From the NCBI GenBank assembly GCA_914767715.1, contig OU612075.1, forward strand, positions 5,704,001 to 5,768,000: a DNA stretch of 64,000 nucleotides. Direction: 5' to 3'. Source of the DNA: Membranipora membranacea (lineage: Eukaryota > Bryozoa > Gymnolaemata > Cheilostomatida > Membraniporidae). Below the pieces are notes generated by a model. The model saw only the letters and a list, made by a program, of their open reading frames with translations, did no database searches and had not been told where the DNA came from. Shown here in pieces: positions 47,701-58,905 of this stretch (positions within the stretch are counted from its first letter, which is position 1; the number at the start of each line of letters is the position of its first letter). A program made the position numbers and the translations under genes.

Positions 47701-49604
47701 CTTGTGTTTGCTCTTGGAGCCTCACATTCCTCACATATTTGGGTCTCAGCTGCTGTTTTCTCTTCTGCTGTTTCTCTTGCTACTGCCGCTGATGATGCTG
47801 TTTCTGCAGGATATCAAGTAAACATGTTGCGGTGAGATCCTGTTCATAGGAAGAGGCAGCACTTACCAGATGTTGACAAGAACAGGTACAGAAAGGTCTT
47901 TCAATTATAATGAGCAACACTCATGCGCACCAAAGCATTGCTCTCACTTTGAACAAGATAATCATTCCTTTGATCTTTGCAAATTCTTTTCCAATACATT
48001 CACTCACAAGACATGAAGCTCCATCAAGCAGTGAACGATTAAAAACTCTGGACGGTAGCGCTCACTCAACAAGGTATGATCTGATCGGATCGAACTTTGG
48101 CTTGGATTGAAAGACCCCCTTCGTTTTTTATTGTCATTCTGAGAGTGAAAACATTTCAGCAGTTCTACTTATGTTTTATTTACAGGTTTATAGTTTTTTG
48201 TACAATTTTGGGTTTATACTACTTGTTCATAGATGCATACCATCATGATAGAATTTTGCAGCTGCCACATAACTGTGCAGTTGCAGGATTAAAGGGTTAC
48301 CGAAGTTCAATCAAGTTATTAAGCTAAACCCTGGTTACTTCAATTAATGTACTGCAGGGATTGTTGCAAGTTTGGTTGATAGTCGTTTGAGATGTCTATA
48401 GCTCTATGAGTCGTTTGGATGTCTATAGCCTACCGAAAAAAACTAATTGTCGACTCCGGTTTGGTTACCACCTACCTTGCTCTACCAGTCCTGCAGGGTG
48501 ATGGCTGTCTCTATTTAGAGCGGAACACTTTCCTTTGGTGTCACACCTTCTGCAGAACTTAGTTTTACATGACACACAAATTTCATCCAACACATGTTTA
48601 TTGTGTGCTGTACACCTCTGGACCTCGTAACGCTCTGGCGCCATCTCATCTTCAATGGGGAGCATTTGATGGTCCCCACTGTGAATTTCGTGTTCCTGAA
48701 ACATAAGATGTTAGTCAGAACAATAATATAAGCCATTAATGGCCATCCCGATCGCATATTCACTCTATTACTATCATAATTCATAACTATTCTCATTTCC
48801 CCTGTTTAAAATTTTCTTGCTATACATTTCATATCTCTGAAACAGAGATAAACAATCAGCAAAAGAAGGTGGGAAATTGAGGGTCCTTTGCGATTCTATA
48901 TCTTGTAGCTTGCTCTAAGGGAATTTTCTACAATTAGCCTGAGATAAATACAAAACGAACAAGCAGTTTGGCCATTCACAGCAATCAACATCATAGCTAT
49001 CCTATTTTTCTCCACTCGTAAAGCATGCTTGTAGTGATTTCACAACCGGTAGATTGGGAGTGTTACTATCATAATACCAGCAATCTTCAGACTTACGTCC
49101 GCATGCTTTCGGCAGAATTTCCGCTTGCAGTCGGCACAGCAAACCACAGATCTAACAGAGTCTGTCTTGCACAGCTCACATTTCAGCTCAACTGGTATCC
49201 AGGTTACAGGCTTAGCCAGTGCAGATTTAACAGCTGCCTCTGTAACTCCTGGCAGTGACCGGATGTCGATGTCTTTAAAAATCTTTCTGCAATGCGTTTG
49301 GAAACAACCAATAGTTAAGATTCATGAGTGGGAGTTGTCTTCAATTCACATCGTGATATCGCTTCATCTGGCATAAAATTAAATTAAAAATCAAAATCAA
49401 AATTTGATAAATCACATTAATATTTATTCTAACTTACTTGCAGACCTTACACTCTATCTCCTTGTTTTGATAGTTCACATATATACATTCTTCACAGTGA
49501 GTGTGTCCACAGGGAAGAGCCTTAGGATCTTCAATCTCACAAAGTCTCGCAAAACAAAATCCACATTCTGTATCTCTGGTCACTGGTACTAACTCTACAT
49601 CCAT
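44795..49604 (-). CDS. TRIM-type RING/B-box/coiled-coil/beta-propeller protein, copy B
   Basis: The eight exons are 49604-49438, 49286-49097, 48695-48476, 47803-47609, 47054-46858, 46440-46164, 45865-45179 and 44937-44795. Each is exactly as long as in copy A (2076 nt, 691 residues). The RING, B-box1 and B-box2 exons translate identically to copy A, while the coiled-coil and propeller exons carry many amino-acid changes (for example REFWEHIDRS against RQFRKHIDRS). The exon 6 donor is GTCAGT rather than GTAAGT. A repeat with a poly-C run was inserted in the intron between exons 5 and 6 (about 46690-46840). No stop or frameshift is seen, so both copies look functional, with diverging target-binding ends. 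Confidence 0.85.
46690..46840. repeat. Insertion with poly-C core and inverted AAGCTTTGTTCG arms
   Basis: Absent from the matching intron of copy A. AAGCTTTGTTCG lies on one side of a poly-C run and CGAACAAAGCTT on the other, followed by GTCAAGACAGGCT, as at 4345-4432. Confidence 0.55.
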
Positions 49605-49876
49605 GATGACTGGCTTGTGATCATCATTCTTGTTACCTGATAATTGATGGGCATCTAATTTGATTTTAATTGTATATGAAGGTCTTTTCACAGTTTTTTT
49701 CGAAGTGAAGCAACCTGTATGTTATTGCAAAACTCAAACTACCATTATACTTTTCTGTCATCGCCTTCATATGTTTTTGCAGTCCAGTTCGCAGTCATTG
49801 TTAGTTCTAATCTGCATGATTTCAAAAATAATAAACATAATTAAAAGCTAAGAGTGAATACAAGCCGTCATTATGG

Positions 49877-52800
49877 TCATGAGTGTTTGAATGCCTTATT
49901 TGCGCCCCTCTCAGAACGACAGTCTTTACCACAGGCGTAGCAAAACTGGAAATAGGAGCCATCCTCCTTTTTAATCAGAGCAGTGCTGCAACCATCACAC
50001 TTTGTCTTCTTCTTCTCTGCTACACCTACATTTCAGGAGAGAATATAAGACAACATATTATACAAAAATAGGTAGAAGAAATATACAAGTGTGCTGACGG
50101 GGAACTCAAACATTCTATAGATACTCTTGCATCACTTATCCCCAGACAGTCAAAAACAAGCATGCTGACAGCTAGTGTCATCTCATAAGGCTCAAAAAGA
50201 ATGGGTTGTGTTGATGATGCTAAAAGAATGAGCTGTCTGGCATCCCATTCAGCACGGCGCTGTACCACCACCACCAACAACCTTAATTTACGCAGCTCAT
50301 GCATTTTAGGGGTTTGCAGCATACATGACCCAAAGCTTGTATTTAGGATCCGATAAAGTTATTAATAAGTTCAATGACTGTGAGGGGGATAGCGATAGCC
50401 CCTCCAAAAAGCTGCAAACCTCTACCAAACATAAACGGAAAGTGACTGCCAGTCTCTGAAATACAATGAGTATTAAGTTAATCAATTTATTTTTAATCTT
50501 ACGAGCTATGCTATAGTAATACATCCCTACCTTTGTCAGTTTGTTTGTTCTTACTGGCCTCATCTTTCATCACAGAGTGAGCGGCTTCTACTGGAAGAAG
50601 TTTATGGCTGTCAAATCTGAGCAGGTGCTCCTGTAAGGAAAAGGTGGGCATAAATTATCAAATTAACCCAGACATGATGCAGCGTTTGTTTGGTTTTTCA
50701 GATTCATCGTTATAGCGGTGAAACTATAGTGCAAGTTTAGACTTCAATTCCAAAAGCGTAGATACCCACTATGGTAGTTCTTCCGGATTAGAGACATAAT
50801 TCTTAGAACAGGGTAAAGCAAAGGAGATTTATCTTAGCCAATGTGATTGCTCTTATTGTTGGGTGGGGTGATCAGATCCATCACATCACAAATATAGTTC
50901 TGAGGCTACAGTTTTAAGACTTGGTTTAAGCAGCTCCTACAAAAATGAGACATTTTATCATTTTTATCATCTATAATGTACTAGTCTACAGTTCCCAGTC
51001 ACACCAGCAGAAAGATCTTCCTGCAAGCTTCACAACGGTACTCAGAATGGCAAAACAACACCTGACATACTCTAGAGAACAACTACTGAAAATCCATCCT
51101 TCTGCACAAAGGAACAACAAATTTGAATGGAGCCATATTGACTCTATACTCAAGCAGAGTAATCACCCGACCTCAGAACCTACTGGATCGAGAATTCAGA
51201 CTATTATAAGTAGCAAGCTACCATCAAACTGCTACTCATACAAACAAAGAGCCTATTATCATAATCTGATAACTGCTCCTACTTATCGATCAGTGATGCG
51301 CTATGACATTCCAACATATCATCACAGGACCAGATCCAGCGGTGTGAAAGGGGAAGCAGGGGTTACACTAGTGCAACCTTGGTCAATCCCCCACCCTGGC
51401 TATGGCCGCCTGGCAAGCACACAATGCTTGGCCAACCGAGCAGGCTATACTAAAGGTTATAATAATAAGAAACGAACAAATGAAAATCTTCTGAAGATAC
51501 CGCGGGCAAGCGAACCAACTTTAATTAGTCCATCGAGACCCACAGTATTTCTTGGAAATTGCCAATCCTTGACCTCAAAGAAATCAGATGAACTTCGTCT
51601 ATTATGCTCGTGCCACAAAATCGATGTTATCCTAGCTACAGAAACGTGGTTCAAGACAACAAAAGACATCCAGATGCCAGACTACAAGCTATACACGTCA
51701 CATCGTGTGCAGCGTAGCTGTGGAGGCGCAGCTATATATACATCAAAAGATCTACCATCACAACAACTACATGCTTACACCTTCAATGATGACATCGTTT
51801 CTGCAATCTGGGTGAAGGTTCCAGTCAGCACCAGCTCCTTCACTTCTCTTATATACGGCTGCCTCTATCATCCGCCGAGAGCCAATGAGGAGACAACTCT
51901 AGACTACCTAGCTAAGACTCTAACCGACATGATCGTCAGATACCCAAATCATACTATTGTATTAGGCGGTGATTTCAATACCCTGAATTGTAACATCCTT
52001 GAGGCCGTATTCAAACTCACCAACATAGTTTGTTTTCCAACCAGAAAAGATGCTTACCTTGACAAAATTTTTAGTAATGATAAATCTTATTTGAGTGCTA
52101 ATGTGACTAAGTGTGCCCCCCTCGGCAAATCTGATCATGCTTGTGTTTTAATTAATGATGTTGTTCTCAAGAAATGTGAATATAGGACAGTGTATAAGCG
52201 CTCAGTTACCACAACTGCCAGGAACAATATCAGGCTTGATATAGCTAAGATGGACTGGTCATATCTCGATCCCATTAAGAACCTAGATGCTAAAGTAGAA
52301 GCGTATCAGACAATAGTCACTGATGTATATCACAAACATTGTCCGCTTATGAGATTCCGCATTCCTCAGAATAGCTCACCTGCATGGGAAACCCCCCTCA
52401 CACAAAAGCTTAGGCGTGCAAAGGAGAAAGCTTTCAGCCAAGGAAAACCCTCATATACCTATCTCCGGACTATGCTTGATCTAATTATAACAAAATCAAA
52501 GCGAAGCTTCTTCGATCAAAAGATCAATCACCTGAAAGCTGGTACTGCTAATTGGTGGAAGAATGTCAGATCCTTTGATAGTAAATCGAAAGCCAAGGTA
52601 CCGACACACTATATCATTGATGACACACTTCATGACCCACAGCAGTTTGTCAACAAACTCAACAACTACTACGTTACTATGGATGTTCAACCACCAACTG
52701 ATTATTCAAGTTACCAAATTGATGAGCTCTGTTCTGTTGACGATGTTCCAATAGGTCAAGTGAAAACTGCGCTGAGAAATATAGAAACTCAGAAGTCCGT

Positions 52801-55800
52801 CCACAGTAAAGATTATCTTCCCTGGATAAGCAAACTCTGACACGAAGACCTCTGTGTACCGATAGCCGATATAATCAACCATTCACAAAGAGAAGCAAAG
52901 TTCCCAGCACTCTACAAAACTGCAGAAGTTATACCGATGCTAAGGCCATGGACAATTGTAACAACATCGGGGCCCAGATGATATTATATGATTTCAGCAA
53001 GGCCTTTGACCTTATGAATCACACTCTTCTTCTACAAAAGTTGAGACAGTTTGAGCTTTAGTCGCGAGTTATCTAGAAAACAGAAAACAACAAGTAGTGA
53101 TTCATCAGCACCAAGTGAAATCTCACACTGCATCTTCCAACATAGGCGTTCCACAAGGGACCTTGTGTGGACCTACTCTATGGTTGGCGTTTGTTGATTC
53201 GCTTCAATTCTCCACTGCCAGCACTGTGAAATACGCTGATGACACAACCAACTACCTGTCTCTCCAGAAAGCTGATCTTCAAATAATAAGCAATACTTAC
53301 AACGCTGTCAAGTTTGAACCTCCACCCGTCAGTCAGCAGCTTATCGATGAATGTACTAAATGGGCGCACGACAACAAAATGCTACTGAATGCTACAAAAA
53401 GTAAGACATTGAACCTTTCTCTTAAGAAACAGATGATACTGTCGAAAACTCTCACAATGAATCAATCACACAACGTAGACAACGTAGCTTCTACCAAACT
53501 ACTCGGTCTTACCATCGACCAACATCTACGATTCAATGAGCATGTGGCTAACATCACTAAGTCAGCGAACAAAAGATGTCACGGTCTGCTCGTATTAAAA
53601 CAGTCCGGAGTAAACCAACAAAGCCTAGTACTAATGTACAAAACCCAAGTAGTCGCAGCTATCACCCACGCTGCAGGTGCTTGGTACCCTTACACCACCG
53701 AATGTCTGAGGAATGATATTGAGAGATGTCAGCGGCTTTCTATGAGGCTTATTTTCTCTGACCTCGAACACTACGATGATCGACTTGCAGCTGCGAATTT
53801 GCTACCACTAAATGACTTACTAAACGACATATGCCACAAATACGTACATCGTATTTTATCTGACGATAACCATCCCCTACACAATCGACTTCCGCTCAAT
53901 AAAACCAGACTCAGACGCTCAACCCGTAACTCTGACGGCACCATTTGTATGCCTAAATGTCGAACTGAGAAGAGAAAATGTGGAATTTTTGCCAATCCTT
54001 AGTTTTATGCCGTTTGAAATGATTTATTTTATTTTTGTTCATATATTTTTAGAGGGGCTTTTTGAAAGCACACTACTTTTATTATGTAAGCATTCTTGGA
54101 TGAGAAGTCATAAATTAAACAAACAAACAAACAAACAAAGGTTTATAGTTACCTTGCTATGAGGGTCACAGAACCACTTCTTACAATCAGTACAGCACAC
54201 TGCTGCCTCTACTGGCTTTTCTTTACACAGATCACATCTAGGTGGTTCAGAAGCTTCTTTCTCTAAAGAGGAATATAAGTTAGCTGTTTGAGATGTGTTA
54301 TTTTTTATTTTCTACACTTTGAAATCTAATTGGAAAAAGAACCTTTAAATGTTAGCTTTCTTCAAAAAAAAAGCGCAAAGAAAACTTTTGGCACATTAAA
54401 TTGTCACAGTTTTTTCTATCATGTCAGCAAAGTACACATTGGGTCATATGTGAGTTCTGATGATGATTATGTTGTCAAACTCAACTTTAAGTAATCTGCT
54501 TTAATGACATTTCAATTGGATATGCGAGGCAAATCACCCTATGCTGTGTTGCAAAGGGTTGCGATGGTAAAGCGTAATATTTTGGGGGATGCGATTTGAC
54601 AACTCTGAAAAATGAAAAGCAGGCTTGCTAATTGAGGCATCATCACATTTTTTTTTGGATTTAAGATGGTAAGATTGCACAATCGTGTAGTGGGTTTGCT
54701 ATTCACTACCAAGCAATTGGTGCGGCAGGAGTCATGGATTTTAGCACCACTGGGAGAGCGTCAAAAATTGATTGTCCCAGCACCTTCTAGTGTGTATATC
54801 TCTCCTAAATCTTAATTTACCTGTGTTACTTTTGGTGTTCTTAGTAAGGGAGCAATCTTCACCACAAACACCACAGAACTTGTAATATTCTCCGCTGTCT
54901 GTTTGACCGAGAGCTGACCCACAGCTGCCACATGCTACCTTCTCTTCCTTTCTATTTTCTGCAGCTGTAAAGAATGGAATAATGGGATATTGAAAATGTT
55001 TTCAGTGTTTTTATAGTCAATGGCATACTATCTATGTTGCTAAAATGTTGAATTCCTAAGAAAACTTTAACTCACAAGGAATCCTACCAGCTTTGCGTAA
55101 CCTGAATAGTTAAGATAGGATAAAAATGAACAAATTGCACAACCTCAATCTCTGTACAAATTCCCATCAAATTGAAATCAAATTGTACTAATGTTCTGAT
55201 AGTGCCATCAGTGTCACTTGCAGTCTCTTGTGACGATGCTTGAGTTGAAAGATAATCAAAAAACATTCATTTGTTTTTAAGTAATTTGACAGCCATATCT
55301 AAACTTTGGACAGTAGTATCAGCCCTTAGGTTGAACTTTAAGTTTAAAGAGTAAACAGTCTGCAGGACTTAAAATCATGCCATTTCACCAGATCAGGTCC
55401 GATTCGACTTTCAGTGTTGAAGTTGCAGTTGGGCTCTGAGTTGGAGGGGGGGGGGGGCAACTACACCAGCGGCAGCATTGATGAACTATTTCACAGGCAT
55501 TTTGCCAATGTTCGGTAAGAACCAACCAAATTAAGGCATGCGAGTTACCAGGGACCCATGGTCACAGGGTCCCTTTCATCATTGTTGTGACTTTTCACCC
55601 CATTCACTCCTGTCTAATGGTGTCGTAAAATAATAGCAAAATCGTCACCAACCCCCCACCCAACAAGAGTAATTTCAAGCAGATATTTTACCTGGATAGC
55701 ACAAACATTACATACTAATACGCAATACAAAAGAATTCTAGTATGAGAGCAATCTCCTTGAAAGCTTTGTACCTAAAAATAACATTTATTGATTATTGAT

Positions 55801-56864
55801 AAGCCATATAGTTTAGCTCTTATGTGAGCCTGAATAAATCCAGTCTAGTTGATAATTGAGATTTATCAGGAGGAAACGATTCAATTGAGGAAATATAATG
55901 CGGATGCTTGAGTTACAGTGACTCACTGCTAGATACAATTTTGTTGAAAGTGAGCAGTGGTGGTGCAATAGTTCAGGCCAAAACTCGATTCAGATTAAAA
56001 ACATGACCAGCTAGGTTCCACTAAAGTGAACTATACTAATATACCCACAAAATCTTATTGAGACTATAATATCAAATGTGTAGAAAAGTGACATTCTGTT
56101 CTGGGGGAACTTGTCAAGGCCACAGCCAGCCCTTAATGGCTTTCAGGATGGCGATCGCGGCGGTAAGCGGTCTTTCGGCTGTGGGTCGAAGGGCCCTAAG
56201 GGCTTGCTGTGGTCAAAGCCTGCACCAGTGGCCAGAGTGTGAGTGAGTGAGTGTGTGAGTGATTGTTTTTCTGACATCTCCCATCAAACACTTGAACCTG
56301 AATAACATGAAATCTCTGTACAATATTAAACATACCTGAGACACTCGTAGCTGTTCTTGTCTCAGTTTTTGCCTTATCATGACCTTTGTTGACATCAGAC
56401 GGATATGTTTCCACAGGTTGTAGTTTGTGGTTACTGATATTGGAATGTTCCTGCAAATAATCAAGAAAAGGGGCACCCCAAGTTTGATTTGCAAATCAAG
56501 GAGGTAAGAAAAAATAAGTGTTCGTCTCAAACTCCTTTGGAGAACCATGCTGATGTTGCATTCTGGGAATGTTGTTAAAATATTGATTGAGTCAAAGACT
56601 GGTGTATCATGTTTTGCCCTATCTCAGAGGCCTCTTTTTTGTTTTGTTTGTGAAACATAACGTAAAATAAGGGTTGAAGGTGATATTAGACATTAATATT
56701 ACCTGGCCGTGGTGGTCACAATACCACTTTTCACAATCAGAACAGCACACCTCTGCCTTGACTGGTTTGTCTCTACACATATCACATCTCCTAGTCTCAG
56801 ATTCTGCTGGCTTCTCCTCAGTGGCAGCAGGCTGGGGGTGTGTAGGAGCAGCAGCGGCCATCAT
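49877..56864 (-). CDS. RING-less B-box/zinc-ribbon protein, copy B
   Basis: The six exons are 56864-56703, 56450-56336, 54964-54821, 54262-54153, 50630-50531 and 50025-49877. They total 780 nt, giving 259 residues, with the same phases as copy A. The N terminus (MMAAAAPTHPQPAATEEKP) differs in length and composition. The two B-box1-like plus zinc-ribbon blocks are retained with all Cys/His residues. The fourth intron carries a 3.2-kb antisense non-LTR retrotransposon whose tail ends 12 bases from the exon 4 donor (GTAACT intact). The second codon is also ATG, so either ATG could start. Confidence 0.76.
50887..54140 (+). mobile_element. Non-LTR retrotransposon (APE-endonuclease type), defective
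   Basis: It is absent from copy A at 29865-29872, which gives exact borders. It ends in an (AAAC)n tail. The first frame (50945-52840) has an apurinic-type endonuclease: GNCQSLTS, ATETWF, LGGDFNTLN and KSDHACV carry the catalytic Asn, Glu, Asp and His. Reverse-transcriptase pieces follow: LYDFSKAFD (about 52990), GVPQGTLCGP and YADDTTNYL (53097-54002). Defects: a TGA at 52838 splits the frame, the RT segment between VIPML and LYDFSKAFD is deleted, and a frameshift lies near 53060. The target lost about 6 bp instead of being duplicated. It is inserted antisense to the host gene. The clade is uncertain (CR1/L2/Rex- or Jockey-like). Confidence 0.87.
50945..54002 (+). pseudogene. Retrotransposon endonuclease/reverse transcriptase reading frame
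   Basis: Residues about 1-190 are unassigned, with LTYSREQLLKIHPSAQR near residue 40. Residues about 195-405 form the endonuclease; a connector and the start of RT follow up to the stop at residue 632. A second frame of 301 residues carries the RT palm (YADD) and thumb and ends KCGIFANP. Activity needs an intact RT, so this copy cannot move by itself. Confidence 0.82.
54655..54815 (+). repeat. tRNA-derived SINE, duplicate of 30390-30545
   Basis: Nearly identical to the copy at 30390-30545 and in the same intron position of the duplicated zinc-finger gene, so it predates the large duplication. Confidence 0.55.
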
Positions 56865-56949
56865 CTATCAGTGCAGTATAAAATGTTGAAGTTTTCTACA
56901 AGGAAACATTGTTTGGAAATGAAGTTTATTGAGAGAGGACATGAACTCT

Positions 56950-58660
56950 AGCACTCACAGTGTGGAATTGTCCAAACGCTGTGACAGTGAGTGAAGGAGG
57001 GAACAAACCAGCTGTAAGTCCTCATGAGAAATCCGTTTCGTTTGGTACCGAGTAATTCCTGCTTCAGTTTTGAATATTTTGGGAATGTGCCAGTCCGCAT
57101 CCATTAATTGTTGCAGGTTGGCCAGGGTGAATGGTCCGCGACAGCCATATCAGGCAGTACTAGACAAACAGTGCACCTGGTGGGGTTGATCAGAAAACTA
57201 CTCTTTTTGAGTGATAGGATAAGACAAAGAGGGAGAGTAAAGAAGCATTGTTCACCCTACAACACACTCTAAATATATCTCTTACCTGTCAATGCTGATT
57301 ACTAAATCAGGTCTCTTGTTTCTTGACTTTACAGGTGCCCCGCTCTGCTCTCACTGATAACTGTGCAAAACAAATCATTTACAATGTGTAACTTACAGTC
57401 ATGGGATTCAGATTTCCCAGCTGTGCAAAAGGTCTATGGGAAAATCCAGTGGAAAATCCCTTCTCAATCGTGTCTGATGTTTTATAGAAAGCAGTATTGA
57501 TTATTGTTGTGACGCATTCAATTTCACTCGTAAGGGCGTGTCCTTAAAATTTGGAAGCCACAAGGCTATTGTACACTGGTCTGATAGGAAGCTAATGCAA
57601 TGCTATAATGATTGTTCAATCTGAGCACATTTTTTTGGACGTTATTTTACAAAGAACAACAAAACCTCCAAGTAAGATTGTTCAGCTGCTTAGCAGAATA
57701 GTCAGGTTCTTGGTTGAAACAGAATCGCTAGAATCTGAAGAATGGGCTGCGAAATTGTGGGTGCGGGCACCGTCGCAATAGCTTGGCCAATTTTCTCTCA
57801 GTTTTGTAGGCAGGTCAGAGCACACCTGGGGAGTCCAACAAGTAACAGTTACTGAATGGACTGCAGTGGGATTTGAACTCATGATCATCAACACTTACAT
57901 GTTGAAGTCCAGGGTTCTAACCAATTAAGACACCTCCCGTTCACTTAATGAATTATAATTGAATGTATTACAATTATACCCCAGAGAGGTAAATGATAGA
58001 TAGAAATAAGTACTGACAGGTACTGATTTTATGTTAGCTATTGTTACATTTGGCTAGGTGAGGAGGGTTTCTAAATAAATGTGAAATAAAATAGGCAAAC
58101 CACCGTTGATAATGTAATGCCACTAACTCGCAATGGAGCAGTCTGATCACTTAGAATAGGTTGAAATACAAACATGATGTTGTATCTCGTTGGAAAGTTT
58201 TAGGTATTTTGCTGGTATATACGTCCTAAATTGCCAACTGACTTGTGGGATAATGCTTTTCTATTTTGAAGTCGTAACCTATGAAAAATACTAACAATGT
58301 AATAACGGAATAGGAGATGACGAAACGTTTTAACATGGTGTGCAATAAAGCTAGTACATGTAATTAAATTAAAATCAGAATTAAACATTGTACACAAATT
58401 ACCAAATAAATTGAAACTCTTACAATTATTGATTGGAGAGGGCGTTGAATAAACCAGCGAAAACATAAATCCTCCAAGTAAATAATTTGCACTGCAAAAA
58501 AGGGTATAGATAGTCTTATATAACATTTGGTTGGATGATGTAATGAATACTGAATACAGTGTACTGAATACTGAATACTTGACATAATAATATACACTAA
58601 AAATTAAGATACAGCCATTGATATGAATGTATATCAGTGAATACAGCCATAGCAATTGAT
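56950..58660. other. Upstream of the zinc-finger gene copy B, repeats only
   Basis: It should hold the promoter of the gene starting at 56864. A tRNA-like SINE fragment (57845-57945, minus) and a piece of the CTAAGTGCTCAGA family (58110-58160) are visible. The long minus-strand open frame at 58200-58763 is AT-rich, runs through repeat and a poly-C run, and is not a gene. Confidence 0.45.
57845..57945 (-). repeat. tRNA-derived SINE fragment
   Basis: On the minus strand GGTGTCTTAATTGGTTAGAAC (A-box-like) is followed by the B-box GAGTTCAAATCCC. This is a different tRNA-like head from the SINE family at 9405. Confidence 0.5.
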
Positions 58661-58675
58661 AGAAGTCCCCCCCCC

Positions 58676-58905
58676 CCCCCTGTTTATGACAAAACAGAGG
58701 GTGGGCTGCCCCTAAAGAGGGACGCAAGTTGCCCGGAGTCCTCATACTGAGAGTGTGATACATCCTAGCAAGCTAGAATGCATCCTAGAGGTGAGGCCAT
58801 GGTGGACCTCCTAATCGTGAGTGTGCAGTAAGCTGCCAGAAACTGAAACAGGCACTAATCAGCCATTAGCCATGAAACTTTGATCTTAGCCAATAGGCCG
58901 AGAAG
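58676..58905 (-). repeat. Dispersed repeat, inverted copy of 9690-9925
   Basis: Reads GACAAAACAGAGG...GGGCTGCCCCTAAAGAGGGACGCAAGTTGCCC through GAAACTGAAACAGGCACTAAT, the complement of 9690-9925. A poly-C run precedes it. Confidence 0.6.

Noticed and set aside
58200-58763. Open frame of 187 codons on the minus strand
   Set aside because: AT-rich composition, runs through a poly-C tract and into a dispersed repeat (58676-58905), and has no recognisable domain.
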